Source: JAAGZL01 sp050291365 (GTDB lineage: Bacteria > Pseudomonadota > Gammaproteobacteria > Chromatiales > Chromatiaceae). From it: a DNA stretch of 64,000 nucleotides. The DNA lies in assembly GCA_050291365.1 (NCBI GenBank), contig JBNKJS010000012.1, positions 168,470 to 232,469 on the forward strand, written 5' to 3'. A model generated the notes under the pieces. It had not been told where the DNA came from. It ran no database searches and saw nothing but the letters and a program-made list of their open reading frames with translations. Each line of letters opens with the position of its first letter. Within the stretch, counting starts at the first letter, position 1. The translations under genes were made by a program, and so were the position numbers. Below are positions 41,288-49,557 of the stretch, piece by piece.

Positions 41288-41401
41288 TCGTCATTCCATC
41301 CTTAGGTCCGTAATCGGTACATCCCTGTACCACTACTCCGGCGCAGGCCGGAATCTAGTGCTTTGACTTTCCTGGATCCCGGCCTGCGCCGGGATGACGA
41401 A
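41288..41401. repeat. Large imperfect inverted repeat (REP-like)
   Basis: Inner arms CCGGCGCAGGCCGG (41338-41351) and CCGGCCTGCGCCGG (41379-41392) are perfect; outer TTCGTCATTCC and GGGATGACGAA also pair. It resembles the widespread 'GTCAT-CCGGCGCAGGCCGG-ATCCAG' intergenic elements. Related pieces occur at 9.5-9.7 and 45.1 kb. Confidence 0.8.
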
Positions 41402-41423
41402 AATATAGTTAATCAGAGGTTTC

Positions 41424-42755
41424 CTAAATACCGTATGCCTTTCTCAATAGGCTCATGGGGTGTTCAGTCTGGCTGCCATCGGCCATGCCATGTTCGATAT
41501 GGTGCCCGGCCATGGGGCAGTCGCTGCCGTAGTGGTCAGCCTCAAACTTCTTCACCCGGCTAACTACCGGACGCACTATCTTCATAGCAATATCATGAAA
41601 CTCTTTTTTCACCGCATAGGTGCCGTCATGCCCAGAGCAGCGCTCTATGAGCTCAATTTGGGTATCTGGAATCAGCTCCAACACCTCTTTGGTCTTGGGG
41701 CCAATGTTCTGCACCCTTTGATGACAGGCGGCGTGGTAGGCGACCTTGCCCAGTGGATTTTGAAAATCACTGTTGAGCTTGCCGCCTTTGTGCCGCAGCA
41801 GCAGATATTCGAACGGGTCAAAGATGGCCTCGCTCACCTTTTTTACCTCTGGGTCATGGGGGAACAGCAGAGGCAGCTCCTGTTTGAACATGAGTGCGCA
41901 AGAGGGGATGGGTGCTACGATATCCCAGCCCTCATCCACCAGTGCGGCCAGTGCCGGTACATTGGCATCTTTTGCCTTCTCCACCGACTCCAGATCCCCC
42001 AGTTCCATCTTGGGCATGCCGCAGCACTGCTCCTGCTCCATGATGGTGACTGGGATCTTGTTGTGCTCGAACACCGCAACCAGATCTTCACCTATGATCG
42101 GTTCGTTGCGGTTGCCGTAGCAGGTGGTGAACAGAACCACCTTGCCTGTGGTCGATTCTGTTGCATCCCCTTCTGCCTCCAGGCCCTTTTTATCCTCAAG
42201 CCTGGATTGCAGGGATTTAGAGTGAAACTCAGGAAGCTTGGCATCGGCATGCACCCCAAGTACCCCCTCTAGAATCTTTCGGGTCGGCTTCATCTTGTTG
42301 GCCGTATTCACTACGCCGGCAACCACCGGGATACCGGCTATGCTACCCATCATATCGGTGCTGGTCAGGATCTTGTCTCTGGCGCTTACATCGCCGTTTT
42401 TAAAACGGACCGCCTTGGCCCGCAGCATTAGATGGGGAAAGTCCAGATTCCACTCATGGGGTGGGGTGTAGGGACACTTGGTCATATAACAGAGATCACA
42501 CAGGTAGCAGTGATCTACTACCTGCCAGTAATCTTTTTTGTCTACGCCATCTACCTCCAGGGTGGAGGATTCATCCACCAGGTCGAACAGGGTGGGGAAG
42601 GAGTTGCACAGGCTTACACAGCGGCGGCAGCCGTGGCAGTGGTCAAACACCCGTTCCAACTCCTGAAACAGGCTGTTCTCATCATAGAATTCTGGGTTCT
42701 TCCAATCCAGCGCATGTCGAGTAGGTGCTTCCAGATTGCCTTCTCTCGTAGCCAT
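41424..42755 (-). CDS. Two-[4Fe-4S] heterodisulfide-reductase-like protein (GlpC/HdrD type)
   Basis: About 443 residues. N-terminal ferredoxin-like part with two clusters: CHGCRRCVSLC (about 40-50) and CYLCDLCYMTKCP (about 82-95). The C-terminal part has two CCG-type motifs: C-x-G near ATTCYGNRNEP with EQCCGMP, and HAACHQRV with RCSGHDG, which in HdrB/HdrD bind a non-cubane cluster for disulfide chemistry. No flavin or quinone site can be seen. ATG 42755 follows CGGAGAAAGCAG. It is placed between rubrerythrin and DUF3501, a gene trio found in many bacteria but without a proven reaction. Confidence 0.85.
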   Translation of the reverse strand: MATREGNLEAPTRHALDWKNPEFYDENSLFQELERVFDHCHGCRRCVSLCNSFPTLFDLVDESSTLEVDGVDKKDYWQVVDHCYLCDLCYMTKCPYTPPHEWNLDFPHLMLRAKAVRFKNGDVSARDKILTSTDMMGSIAGIPVVAGVVNTANKMKPTRKILEGVLGVHADAKLPEFHSKSLQSRLEDKKGLEAEGDATESTTGKVVLFTTCYGNRNEPIIGEDLVAVFEHNKIPVTIMEQEQCCGMPKMELGDLESVEKAKDANVPALAALVDEGWDIVAPIPSCALMFKQELPLLFPHDPEVKKVSEAIFDPFEYLLLRHKGGKLNSDFQNPLGKVAYHAACHQRVQNIGPKTKEVLELIPDTQIELIERCSGHDGTYAVKKEFHDIAMKIVRPVVSRVKKFEADHYGSDCPMAGHHIEHGMADGSQTEHPMSLLRKAYGI

Positions 42756-42790
42756 CTGCTTTCTCCGTATGTTCTTATTTGGCCCTATTA

Positions 42791-42810
42791 GCCGGGGTTT
42801 TACCCCCGGC
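42791..42810. other. Intercistronic hairpin between rubrerythrin and Fe-S gene
   Basis: GCCGGGG, loop TTTTAC, CCCCGGC; no T-run on the reverse strand. It could stabilise the rubrerythrin mRNA or set the ratio of the two products. Confidence 0.45.
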
Positions 42811-42827
42811 ACGTCAGGTTCCTATTC

Positions 42828-43244
42828 TTAATTCAGTTCATCCAGAGCCTTCTGGTAACGATTAGCGTGGGAGCGTTCAGCCTTAGCCAGGGTCTCAAAC
42901 CAATCAGCGATCTCATCAAACCCCTCATCGCGGGCGGTCTTGGCCATTCCCGGGTACATATCGGTGTACTCATGGGTTTCACCTGCAACCGCAGTTTTCA
43001 GGTTATCTGCCGTGCTGCCAAAAGGCATACCGGTGGCCGGATCGCCACACTCTTCCAGATATTCCAGATGGCCGTGTGCATGTCCGGTCTCCCCTTCAGC
43101 GGTGGAGCGGAACAGGGCTGAAACATCGTTATAGCCTTCCACATCCGCCTTGGATGCGAAGTAGAGATAACGACGATTTGCCTGCGACTCGCCGGCAAAT
43201 GCGTCTTTCAAATTCTGTTCAGTCTTGCTGTTTTTAAGATCCAT
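42828..43244 (-). CDS. Rubrerythrin without rubredoxin domain
   Basis: A 138-residue ferritin-like di-iron protein. Iron ligands are in NLKDAFAGESQANRRYLYFA, AEGETGHAHGHLEYL, TAVAGETHEY and ETLAKAERSHANRY. Rubrerythrins reduce peroxide; typical ones end with a rubredoxin domain, absent here, so an outside donor is needed. ATG 43244 follows TTGGAGGAACAGAG. First gene of the reverse block and divergent from oxyR. Confidence 0.93.
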   Translation of the reverse strand: MDLKNSKTEQNLKDAFAGESQANRRYLYFASKADVEGYNDVSALFRSTAEGETGHAHGHLEYLEECGDPATGMPFGSTADNLKTAVAGETHEYTDMYPGMAKTARDEGFDEIADWFETLAKAERSHANRYQKALDELN

Positions 43245-43325
43245 TCTCTGTTCCTCCAATAATTAAGTTCCAGTTGATTTTAAAAAACACAGTTGGAGTA
43301 TAGGATTTGATTTACTATATTTCTA

Positions 43326-43362
43326 ATTGATTGTTATTACCGATTTGATAATATTTAGTTAT
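43326..43362. promoter_or_regulatory. Candidate OxyR operator over the oxyR start
   Basis: ATTG-N7-TTAC-N7-ATAA-N7-TTAT matches the four-part OxyR pattern ATAG-N7-CTAT-N7-ATAG-N7-CTAT in 11 of 16 positions with exact spacing. It ends one base before the oxyR ATG, as expected for an autorepressed LysR gene with a divergent target. Confidence 0.4.
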
Positions 43363-43363
43363 C

Positions 43364-44263
43364 ATGAAAATTACCCTTCGTCAGCTCGAATATCTAACTA
43401 CTTTGGCTGAGCTTCGCAGCTTCCATAAGGCTGCATCCGCCTGTCATGTAAGCCAGCCAGCATTGAGCACCCAGATCAAACAGCTTGAAGATCAACTGGG
43501 TCTAAAACTGCTGGAACGGAATCAGCGTATGGTGCTGGTGACACTGGCAGGTGAAGAGATAGTCAGATGCGCCCACAAGGTGCTGAATGGGGCCAATGAT
43601 CTGATTGAGGCTGCACAGATCCTCACCCTTCCTATGTCTGGCACCCTGCGCTTAGGTGTAATCCCCACCATTGCCCCCTATTTTTTACCCAGAGTGCTAC
43701 CTAAGGTAAGGAAGCTATTTCCGGATTTACGCCTGCTTCTGTATGAAGAGAAGACCGATGTGCTGGTGAAACAGTTGCATGAAGGCAGGTTGGACCTGGC
43801 CCTACTGGCGCTGGGGGTGGAGTTGGGCAACCTGGAGACTATGGATCTGTTCCAGGACCGATTTCTGCTCGCGCTGCCTGGTCAGCATCCCCTGGCAAAA
43901 AAAGAGTTGGTGCAGCAAACCGATCTATTCGATCAAGAGGTGTTGCTGTTGGAGGATGGCCACTGCCTGAGAGATCAGGTGTGGCCGGTGTGTGAGAGTG
44001 GCGGCGCCCACGAGCTGGGTGATTTTCGCGCCAGCAGTTTGAGTACCCTCACTCAGATGGTATCCAGCAGGGTCGGCATCACCCTGTTGCCGGAGATGTC
44101 ACTGAATGTGGAGATCGGGCGCAGCGAACATATCGAGCTGCGACGTTTTCAGAAACCGGAGCCCTTCCGGATCATCGGACTTACCTGGAGAAGGTCGGCC
44201 TCGCGTAAGGCAGACTTTCAACTTATCGGTGAGACCTTTATCAGGTTGCAACAAGAAGGTTAG
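43364..44263 (+). CDS. oxyR: Peroxide-responsive LysR regulator OxyR
   Basis: 299 residues. N-terminal winged helix-turn-helix (RSFHKAASACHVSQPALSTQ), then a two-lobed sensor domain. Both redox cysteines are present: C201 in LLEDGHCLRDQ and C210 in WPVCESGG, matching E. coli C199 and C208, so it forms the H2O2-driven disulfide. Also MVSSRVGITLLPEM. It reads away from rubrerythrin and five further antioxidant genes, which are the natural candidates for its regulon. Confidence 0.95.
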   Translation: MKITLRQLEYLTTLAELRSFHKAASACHVSQPALSTQIKQLEDQLGLKLLERNQRMVLVTLAGEEIVRCAHKVLNGANDLIEAAQILTLPMSGTLRLGVIPTIAPYFLPRVLPKVRKLFPDLRLLLYEEKTDVLVKQLHEGRLDLALLALGVELGNLETMDLFQDRFLLALPGQHPLAKKELVQQTDLFDQEVLLLEDGHCLRDQVWPVCESGGAHELGDFRASSLSTLTQMVSSRVGITLLPEMSLNVEIGRSEHIELRRFQKPEPFRIIGLTWRRSASRKADFQLIGETFIRLQQEG

Positions 44264-44338
44264 TAGTTGCTGGGGATTCCTTCGCAAGCGTATAGTATTT
44301 AGAACAAAACCTATGAGTTCTGATTAATCAGATCTTCC

Positions 44339-45037
44339 TCAATGTTTGTTACCCGGCACCAAACCACAGGCAAGATTGCTTGGCACCGCGAGATCCATCA
44401 GCTTGGGGTCTTCCAGTTCCAGTCCGTTCATCAGATCCATGTATTCCTGCCTGGAAGCCACCTGCAGCCGCTGGTTGTGTCTCTTCTCTTCGCCGATGGT
44501 GCTGACGGTCATGCCGTTATAGTCATGGGCTGGATAGACCATAGTCTCATCCGGTAGCTTCAGCAGTTTGTTAAACAGGCTGTCGTATTGGGCGGCCGGA
44601 TCACCGTTCTGAAAATCTGTTCGACCTGTTCCGCGTATAAGCAGGGTGTCTCCGGTAAGCACCCTATCCTGTAGCAGAAAGGAGTATGAGTCATCGGTGT
44701 GCCCCGGGGTGTAGATTACATCCATACGGATATCTCCAACCTCTATCTGCTCTCCATCACGCACCTTATGGTTCACACAATCAGCTTTGGTATGTTCACC
44801 CATTGCGATGGCGCATAGGGTCTCATCCCGCAGGGCGCCCAGGCCTGTCACATGATCGGCGTGGATATGGGTGTCGATAGCAAGCACCAGGCTAAGATCA
44901 AGTTCAGAGATCAGTTGCAGATATTGGGGTACGTTGGTGATGACCGGATCAACCAGTATTGCTTCACCGGTCGCGCGTTCGGCTATCAGGTAGGTATAGG
45001 TAGAGGATACACGGTCAAACAGTTGTCTAAAGATCAT
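44339..45037 (-). CDS. ETHE1-type persulfide dioxygenase (metallo-beta-lactamase fold)
   Basis: 232 residues. The iron site is THIHADHVTG (HxHxDH), then H in YTPGHTDDSYSF and D in LTGDTLLIRGTGRTDF; the C-terminal YPAHDYNGMTVSTIGEEK is characteristic for ETHE1/sulfur dioxygenase rather than glyoxalase II. It oxidises glutathione persulfide to sulfite and glutathione, in sulfide detoxification or sulfur oxidation. It converges on oxyR with a 75-base gap containing the palindrome CTGATTAATCAG. Confidence 0.88.
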   Translation of the reverse strand: MIFRQLFDRVSSTYTYLIAERATGEAILVDPVITNVPQYLQLISELDLSLVLAIDTHIHADHVTGLGALRDETLCAIAMGEHTKADCVNHKVRDGEQIEVGDIRMDVIYTPGHTDDSYSFLLQDRVLTGDTLLIRGTGRTDFQNGDPAAQYDSLFNKLLKLPDETMVYPAHDYNGMTVSTIGEEKRHNQRLQVASRQEYMDLMNGLELEDPKLMDLAVPSNLACGLVPGNKH

Positions 45038-45115
45038 GCTGCTTACCCTTTGGATCAGCTTTTTCTTGAAAATAACATAGAAGGCCTAATATTCAAAAGG
45101 TAAGGAGGCTTTGAG

Positions 45116-45155
45116 TATTCTGGATCCAGGCCTTCGCCGGGATGACGAAAATGGA
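45116..45155. repeat. Partial REP-like element
   Basis: CTGGATCCAGGCCTTCGCCG then GGATGACGAAAATGGAATTA is closely similar to the right half of the element at 41.3 kb (CTGGATCCCGGCCTGCGCCG, GGATGACGAAAAT). It lies before the small TPR gene. Confidence 0.65.
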
Positions 45156-45206
45156 ATTAACGGGTCTCCTTAGGCATAAAGGTTAACCTTAGCTACCAGG
45201 AATCAA

Positions 45207-45527
45207 ATGCTAAAAAACTTACTAAAACTTCTTGAGAAAGATCCGGATAACGCCCTTTTGCGTTTTAGCATCGGCAGCGCCTGCCTGAAAGAGAATGAAC
45301 TGGAACAGGCCAAGGTACATTTGGCAAAGGCGGTTGAACTGGATCCGGAATACTCTGCAGCCTGGAAACTATATGGCAAAACTCTGCAACAGTACGGAGA
45401 TAGTGAACACGCAGAAGAGATATTAACCAAGGGCATAGAAGTAGCCACCAACAGTGGAGATATTCAGGCGGCAAAAGAGATGCAGGTTTTTCTTAAACGC
45501 CTACTGAAAGAGAGGGGGCAAGGGTAA
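45207..45527 (+). CDS. Small TPR-repeat protein
   Basis: 106 residues made of about two and a half tetratricopeptide units: ALLRFSIGSACLKENELEQA, then KAVELDPEYSAAWKLYGKTL and AEEILTKGIEVAT. No signal peptide or catalytic part. Likely a protein-protein adaptor; similar short TPR proteins are common in proteobacteria without known role. A separate domain, not obviously related to the TPR-sulfotransferases. Confidence 0.85.
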   Translation: MLKNLLKLLEKDPDNALLRFSIGSACLKENELEQAKVHLAKAVELDPEYSAAWKLYGKTLQQYGDSEHAEEILTKGIEVATNSGDIQAAKEMQVFLKRLLKERGQG

Positions 45528-45695
45528 GTATTGAAAATTTGTTGTATCTGTATCTGTGTTTAAGTAGGCCAGGTGAAGGATGATTTGGAAACTATAAACT
45601 ACACTCTACAACTAAGAGTGTTAAAAAACCGCCCTTTAAATACATAAGAATTGTATAGGTATTATTGCGGCGACTTAACAGGAAGGAGGAGCGAA

Positions 45696-46181
45696 GTGAA
45701 TATTATCGATTATGCCCTGCAGATGGAAAAAGATGGTGAAGCCTACTATCGCGAACTGGCTGCGAAGGCTACTGATGTTGGCGTTAAGAAGGTTTTTGAG
45801 GTGTTGGCCGATGCAGAGGCGGAGCACTACCATACCTTCCTGCAGATGAAACAGGACCAGCCTATCAGCAGAAGTGATGAAAAACATATCACCAAGATCA
45901 AGAACCTGTTTGCCGAGATGAATGAGAATGGTGTTCAGGAAGAGGTAAACAAGGGTCAGATCGATGCCTACATCAGAGCGCGTGATGTGGAGAAGACGAG
46001 CCAGGAGACCTACGAGCAAAAGGCGGAAGAGTTAACAGACCCAGAACAGAAACAGGTATGTTTAATGATTGCTGAGGAAGAGGCAAAGCACTATGTGATA
46101 CTGGATAATCTGATTGAGTTTCTGCAACATCCTTCCACCTGGGTGGAAGATGCAGAGTGGCGCAATATGGAAGATTATTGA
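45696..46181 (+). CDS. Rubrerythrin-family ferritin-like protein
   Basis: 161 residues: two helical pairs with di-iron ligands, MEKDGEAYYRELAAKATD, DAEAEHYHTF (ExxH), AYIRARDVEKTSQETYEQ and IAEEEAKHYVILDNL (ExxH). No rubredoxin domain. Start GTG 45696 is chosen because AAGGAGGAGCGAA precedes it; the upstream frame lacks a site. Peroxide reduction or iron handling is expected from the family. It lies 24 bases before acnA, the Fe-S enzyme. Confidence 0.85.
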   Translation: MNIIDYALQMEKDGEAYYRELAAKATDVGVKKVFEVLADAEAEHYHTFLQMKQDQPISRSDEKHITKIKNLFAEMNENGVQEEVNKGQIDAYIRARDVEKTSQETYEQKAEELTDPEQKQVCLMIAEEEAKHYVILDNLIEFLQHPSTWVEDAEWRNMEDY

Positions 46182-46205
46182 GCCGATAAATAGGGGCGTA
46201 TATCC

Positions 46206-48878
46206 ATGGGTAACAGCTTCAATGCGCAGAGCAGTATCAGCGTAGACGGAACCGAGTATGAGATCTTCAGCCTTAAGGTATTAGAGTCTGAATACAAGGT
46301 TTCACGTCTGCCATTTTCTTTGAAGATACTGTTGGAGAATCTGCTGCGCATGGAAGATGGGGTGGATGTTACCAGGGATGATATTGCAGCCCTGGCCAAC
46401 TGGGATCCAAAGGCGCAGCCCGACCAGGAGATATCCTTCACTCCGGCGCGGGTGGTATTGCAGGACTTTACCGGGGTGCCGGCGGTGGTTGATCTGGCCG
46501 CCATGCGTGAGGCCATGAGTGATCTGGGGGGTGATGCGGATAAGATCAATCCGCTCTCGCCGGTGGATCTGGTGATCGATCACTCGGTACAGGTTGATTC
46601 CTTCAAGTCGACAAATTCGCTGGATCTGAATACCAAGATTGAGTTTGAGCGTAACCGCGAACGTTACGCCTTTCTGCGTTGGGGCCAGCAGACCTTCTCT
46701 AACTTCCGTGTAGTGCCTCCGGGTACCGGTATCGTGCATCAGGTCAATCTGGAGTACCTGGCCCCGGTGGTCTTCGTAAACGAAAGCAACGGCAACAGGC
46801 AGGCCTATCCGGATACCCTGGTGGGCACTGATTCCCACACCACCATGATCAACGGTATAGGTGTTCTGGGCTGGGGCGTTGGCGGTATCGAGGCCGAGGC
46901 CGGGATGCTGGGGCAGCCCATAAGTATGCTGATCCCCCAGGTGATCGGTTTTCATCTCAAGGGTGAGTTGACCGAAGGGGTGACGGCAACGGATCTGGTT
47001 TTGACCGTAACCCAGATGCTGCGTAGCAAAGGGGTGGTGGGAAAGTTTGTGGAGTTCTTTGGCGATGGCCTGGATCATCTGCCTCTCACTGATCGGGCCA
47101 CCATAGCCAATATGGCGCCGGAGTATGGGGCCACCTGTGGTATCTTTCCCATCGATGCGGAGACCCTGCGTTATATGGAACTATCCGGCAGAAGCGCTGA
47201 GCAAGTGGCGCTGGTGGATGCCTACGCCAGGTCCCAAGGTATGTTCCGTGAACCGGGTTCGCCCGAGCCCGAATATAGTGATCTGCTACAGCTGGATCTA
47301 TCCACGGTCCAACCCAGCCTGGCCGGCCCAAAACTGCCCCAGGATCGCATCCCCCTGAGCAGCTCCAAAGTCGCTTACCACAGTTCTGTCGACGACTTCC
47401 GCAAGACAGCGGGCAGTACCAACCAGGATGGGGTGGAGGTGGAGTATCAGGAGCAGTGCTTTCGGCTCAAGGATGGGGCCGTTGTTATTGCTGCCATCAC
47501 ATCCTGCACCAACACCTCTAATCCATCGGTTATGGTAGCCGCCGGTTTGCTGGCGCGTAAGGCGGTGCAGTTGGGTTTGAATAGTCAGCCATGGGTCAAG
47601 ACCAGTCTGGCCCCAGGTTCACAGGTGGTTACCGAATATCTGCAACAGGCGGGACTGCTGGAGGATTTAGAAGCCCTTGGATTCAACCTGGTTGGCTATG
47701 GCTGCACCACCTGTGTCGGCAACTCGGGACCACTGCCGGAACCCATCGCCCATGCAATTCAGGAGGGGGAGTTGGTGTGTACCTCGGTACTCTCCGGCAA
47801 CCGCAACTTTGAGGGGCGTATCCATCCCCATGTGAAGATGAACTACCTGGCCTCACCGCCCCTGGTGGTGGCCTACGCCCTGGCTGGAATCATGGATATA
47901 GACCTGTATGCCGATCCCCTAGGAACAGATCATGAGGGCAATCCGGTCTACCTGCGGGAGATCTGGCCCAGCAGCCATGAGGTGCAGGATATTATCCAAT
48001 CAAACATCGACTCCGATATGTTTCGATCTGCCTACGACACAGTGTTCTCCGGAGATAGCCGCTGGCAGGGGCTGGATGCGCTCTCTTCCCAGCAGTACAA
48101 CTGGGACCGAGACTCCACCTATATTCGCAAGCCCAGCTATTTCGACGGCATGACCCAGAAACCGGAAAAGATTGAGGCGATCACCGGCGCACGGGTCCTG
48201 GCGCTGCTGGGGGAAAGTGTCACCACTGATCACATCTCACCGGCGGGCGCCATTGCGGAAGATAGCCCGGCTGGTGAATACCTGAAGCAGAACGGTATCC
48301 AGAAAGAGGATTTCAACAGTTATGGTTCCAGGCGCGGCAACCATGAGGTGAAGATGCGTGGCACCTTCGCCAATATTCGTCTGCGTAACCTGCTGGCCCC
48401 CGGTACCGAAGGTGGCTGGACCAGACATCAACCCAGTGGCGAACAGATCTCTATCTATGATGCCGCCATGCGCTATAGGGAGGAGGGTACCCCCCTGGTG
48501 GTGCTGGCCGGCAAGGAGTATGGCACCGGTTCATCCCGCGACTGGGCGGCCAAGGGTACACGACTGCTTGGAGTGAAGGCGGTGATCGCAGCCAGCTATG
48601 AGCGTATTCACCGTTCTAACCTGGTGGGCATGGGGGTGTTGCCGCTCCAGTTTATGTCGGGTGAGAGTGCTGAAGTCCTGGGTCTGGACGGTGGTGAACT
48701 GTTCGATATTGCAGATGCCAGTAGCAAACCCAGAGAGTTGCAAGTTACTGCAACCAAGGACGATGGCAGCCGGATCGATTTTCGGGTGACCGTGCGCATC
48801 GATACTCCCAAGGAGTGGGACTACTTTATGCACGGCGGTATCCTGCACTATGTGTTGAGAAGACTTGCTAGCGGATAG
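46206..48878 (+). CDS. acnA: Aconitate hydratase A
   Basis: TCA-cycle enzyme (citrate to isocitrate), 890 residues, the AcnA/IRP type. Three cluster cysteines: TSCTNTSNPSVMVAAGLLA and GYGCTTCVGNSGPLPEP. Substrate parts DSHTTMINGIGVLGWGVGG, the swivelling C-domain start GESVTTDHISPAG and SSRDWAAKGT. AcnA is the more oxidant-resistant aconitase in E. coli; its place beside antioxidant genes is in line with this. The following gene starts within or just after its stop. Confidence 0.96.
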   Translation: MGNSFNAQSSISVDGTEYEIFSLKVLESEYKVSRLPFSLKILLENLLRMEDGVDVTRDDIAALANWDPKAQPDQEISFTPARVVLQDFTGVPAVVDLAAMREAMSDLGGDADKINPLSPVDLVIDHSVQVDSFKSTNSLDLNTKIEFERNRERYAFLRWGQQTFSNFRVVPPGTGIVHQVNLEYLAPVVFVNESNGNRQAYPDTLVGTDSHTTMINGIGVLGWGVGGIEAEAGMLGQPISMLIPQVIGFHLKGELTEGVTATDLVLTVTQMLRSKGVVGKFVEFFGDGLDHLPLTDRATIANMAPEYGATCGIFPIDAETLRYMELSGRSAEQVALVDAYARSQGMFREPGSPEPEYSDLLQLDLSTVQPSLAGPKLPQDRIPLSSSKVAYHSSVDDFRKTAGSTNQDGVEVEYQEQCFRLKDGAVVIAAITSCTNTSNPSVMVAAGLLARKAVQLGLNSQPWVKTSLAPGSQVVTEYLQQAGLLEDLEALGFNLVGYGCTTCVGNSGPLPEPIAHAIQEGELVCTSVLSGNRNFEGRIHPHVKMNYLASPPLVVAYALAGIMDIDLYADPLGTDHEGNPVYLREIWPSSHEVQDIIQSNIDSDMFRSAYDTVFSGDSRWQGLDALSSQQYNWDRDSTYIRKPSYFDGMTQKPEKIEAITGARVLALLGESVTTDHISPAGAIAEDSPAGEYLKQNGIQKEDFNSYGSRRGNHEVKMRGTFANIRLRNLLAPGTEGGWTRHQPSGEQISIYDAAMRYREEGTPLVVLAGKEYGTGSSRDWAAKGTRLLGVKAVIAASYERIHRSNLVGMGVLPLQFMSGESAEVLGLDGGELFDIADASSKPRELQVTATKDDGSRIDFRVTVRIDTPKEWDYFMHGGILHYVLRRLASG

Positions 48879-48882
48879 ATTG

Positions 48883-49476
48883 GTGAAGAAACTCATTTTT
48901 CTACTGTTGGTAGCCTTGACAGTTTGGAAGCTGTTATCAGACCCAGGCGATGTCTCCCTTGGTCCTGGGGTCATGGCAAAAGATCCTCCTACACAGATCA
49001 ATATAGAAAATCCTGTCAGTTTTGAGTTTGGTAAACACAGGATTACTCCCCTGGCAAAGTTTCACATCAAGGCCAAGGTGCTCTCCAGGGAGGAGTACAC
49101 CTTCGACAAGGAGGCAGATGTTTCGCCCGTGGATCTGGCACTGGGTTGGGGCAGAATGTCAGACGAGGCGGTCATTCAATATATCGATATATCCCAGAGT
49201 GGAAGATGGTACCGATGGCGTACCGAAACCATGCCGATTCCCCGGCGTGAGATCGAGACCCACAGCGCCAATATGCATATGATCCCGGCCGATGATGCCG
49301 TTGAGTCAGATATCAACCAGGCCAGGAGTGGAGATATCATAGAGCTGAAGGGCTATCTGGTTGAGGTGATATCAGATGACGGCCGGCGCTGGAAAAGCTC
49401 CCTGACTAGAGAAGATACAGGAGCTCACGCCTGTGAAGTGATATGGGTAGAGCAGTTTGATGTTGTAGAGTTGTAA
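48883..49476 (+). CDS. Unrecognised protein with N-terminal membrane anchor
   Basis: About 197 residues; I do not recognise a family. A hydrophobic helix (LIFLLLVALTVWKLL) at the start is followed by an extracytoplasmic domain with LAKFHIKAKVLSREEYTFDK, PVDLALGWGRMSDEAVIQYI and YRWRTETMPIPRREIETHSA. Near the end is a strand-rich part (GDIIELKGYLVEVISDDG) and HACEVIWVEQFDVVEL. GTG 48883 and an upstream TTG (48865, inside acnA) are possible starts. The tight spacing with acnA suggests cotranscription. Confidence 0.65.
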   Translation: MKKLIFLLLVALTVWKLLSDPGDVSLGPGVMAKDPPTQINIENPVSFEFGKHRITPLAKFHIKAKVLSREEYTFDKEADVSPVDLALGWGRMSDEAVIQYIDISQSGRWYRWRTETMPIPRREIETHSANMHMIPADDAVESDINQARSGDIIELKGYLVEVISDDGRRWKSSLTREDTGAHACEVIWVEQFDVVEL

Positions 49477-49545
49477 GGGGTCGGAGTCAGGCTTCTACAG
49501 TTCACAGGTACGGCCACCTTTTATGTGAAGCCTGACTCCGACCCC
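49477..49545. terminator. Perfect 19-bp inverted repeat between convergent genes
   Basis: GGGGTCGGAGTCAGGCTTC (49477-49495) is exactly complementary to 49527-49545, with a 31-base loop. It begins right after the stop codon of the membrane-anchored unknown and ends 12 bases before the tcdA stop. Without T-runs; it may be a bidirectional terminator or a mobile repeat that took up this role. Confidence 0.75.
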
Positions 49546-49557
49546 TGTTGAAGCTAT

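Noticed and set aside
43260..43325. Second OxyR site with ATAG and CTAT near 43300
   Set aside because: ATAG and CTAT are present but 15 bases apart start to start instead of 11, so the spacing is wrong.
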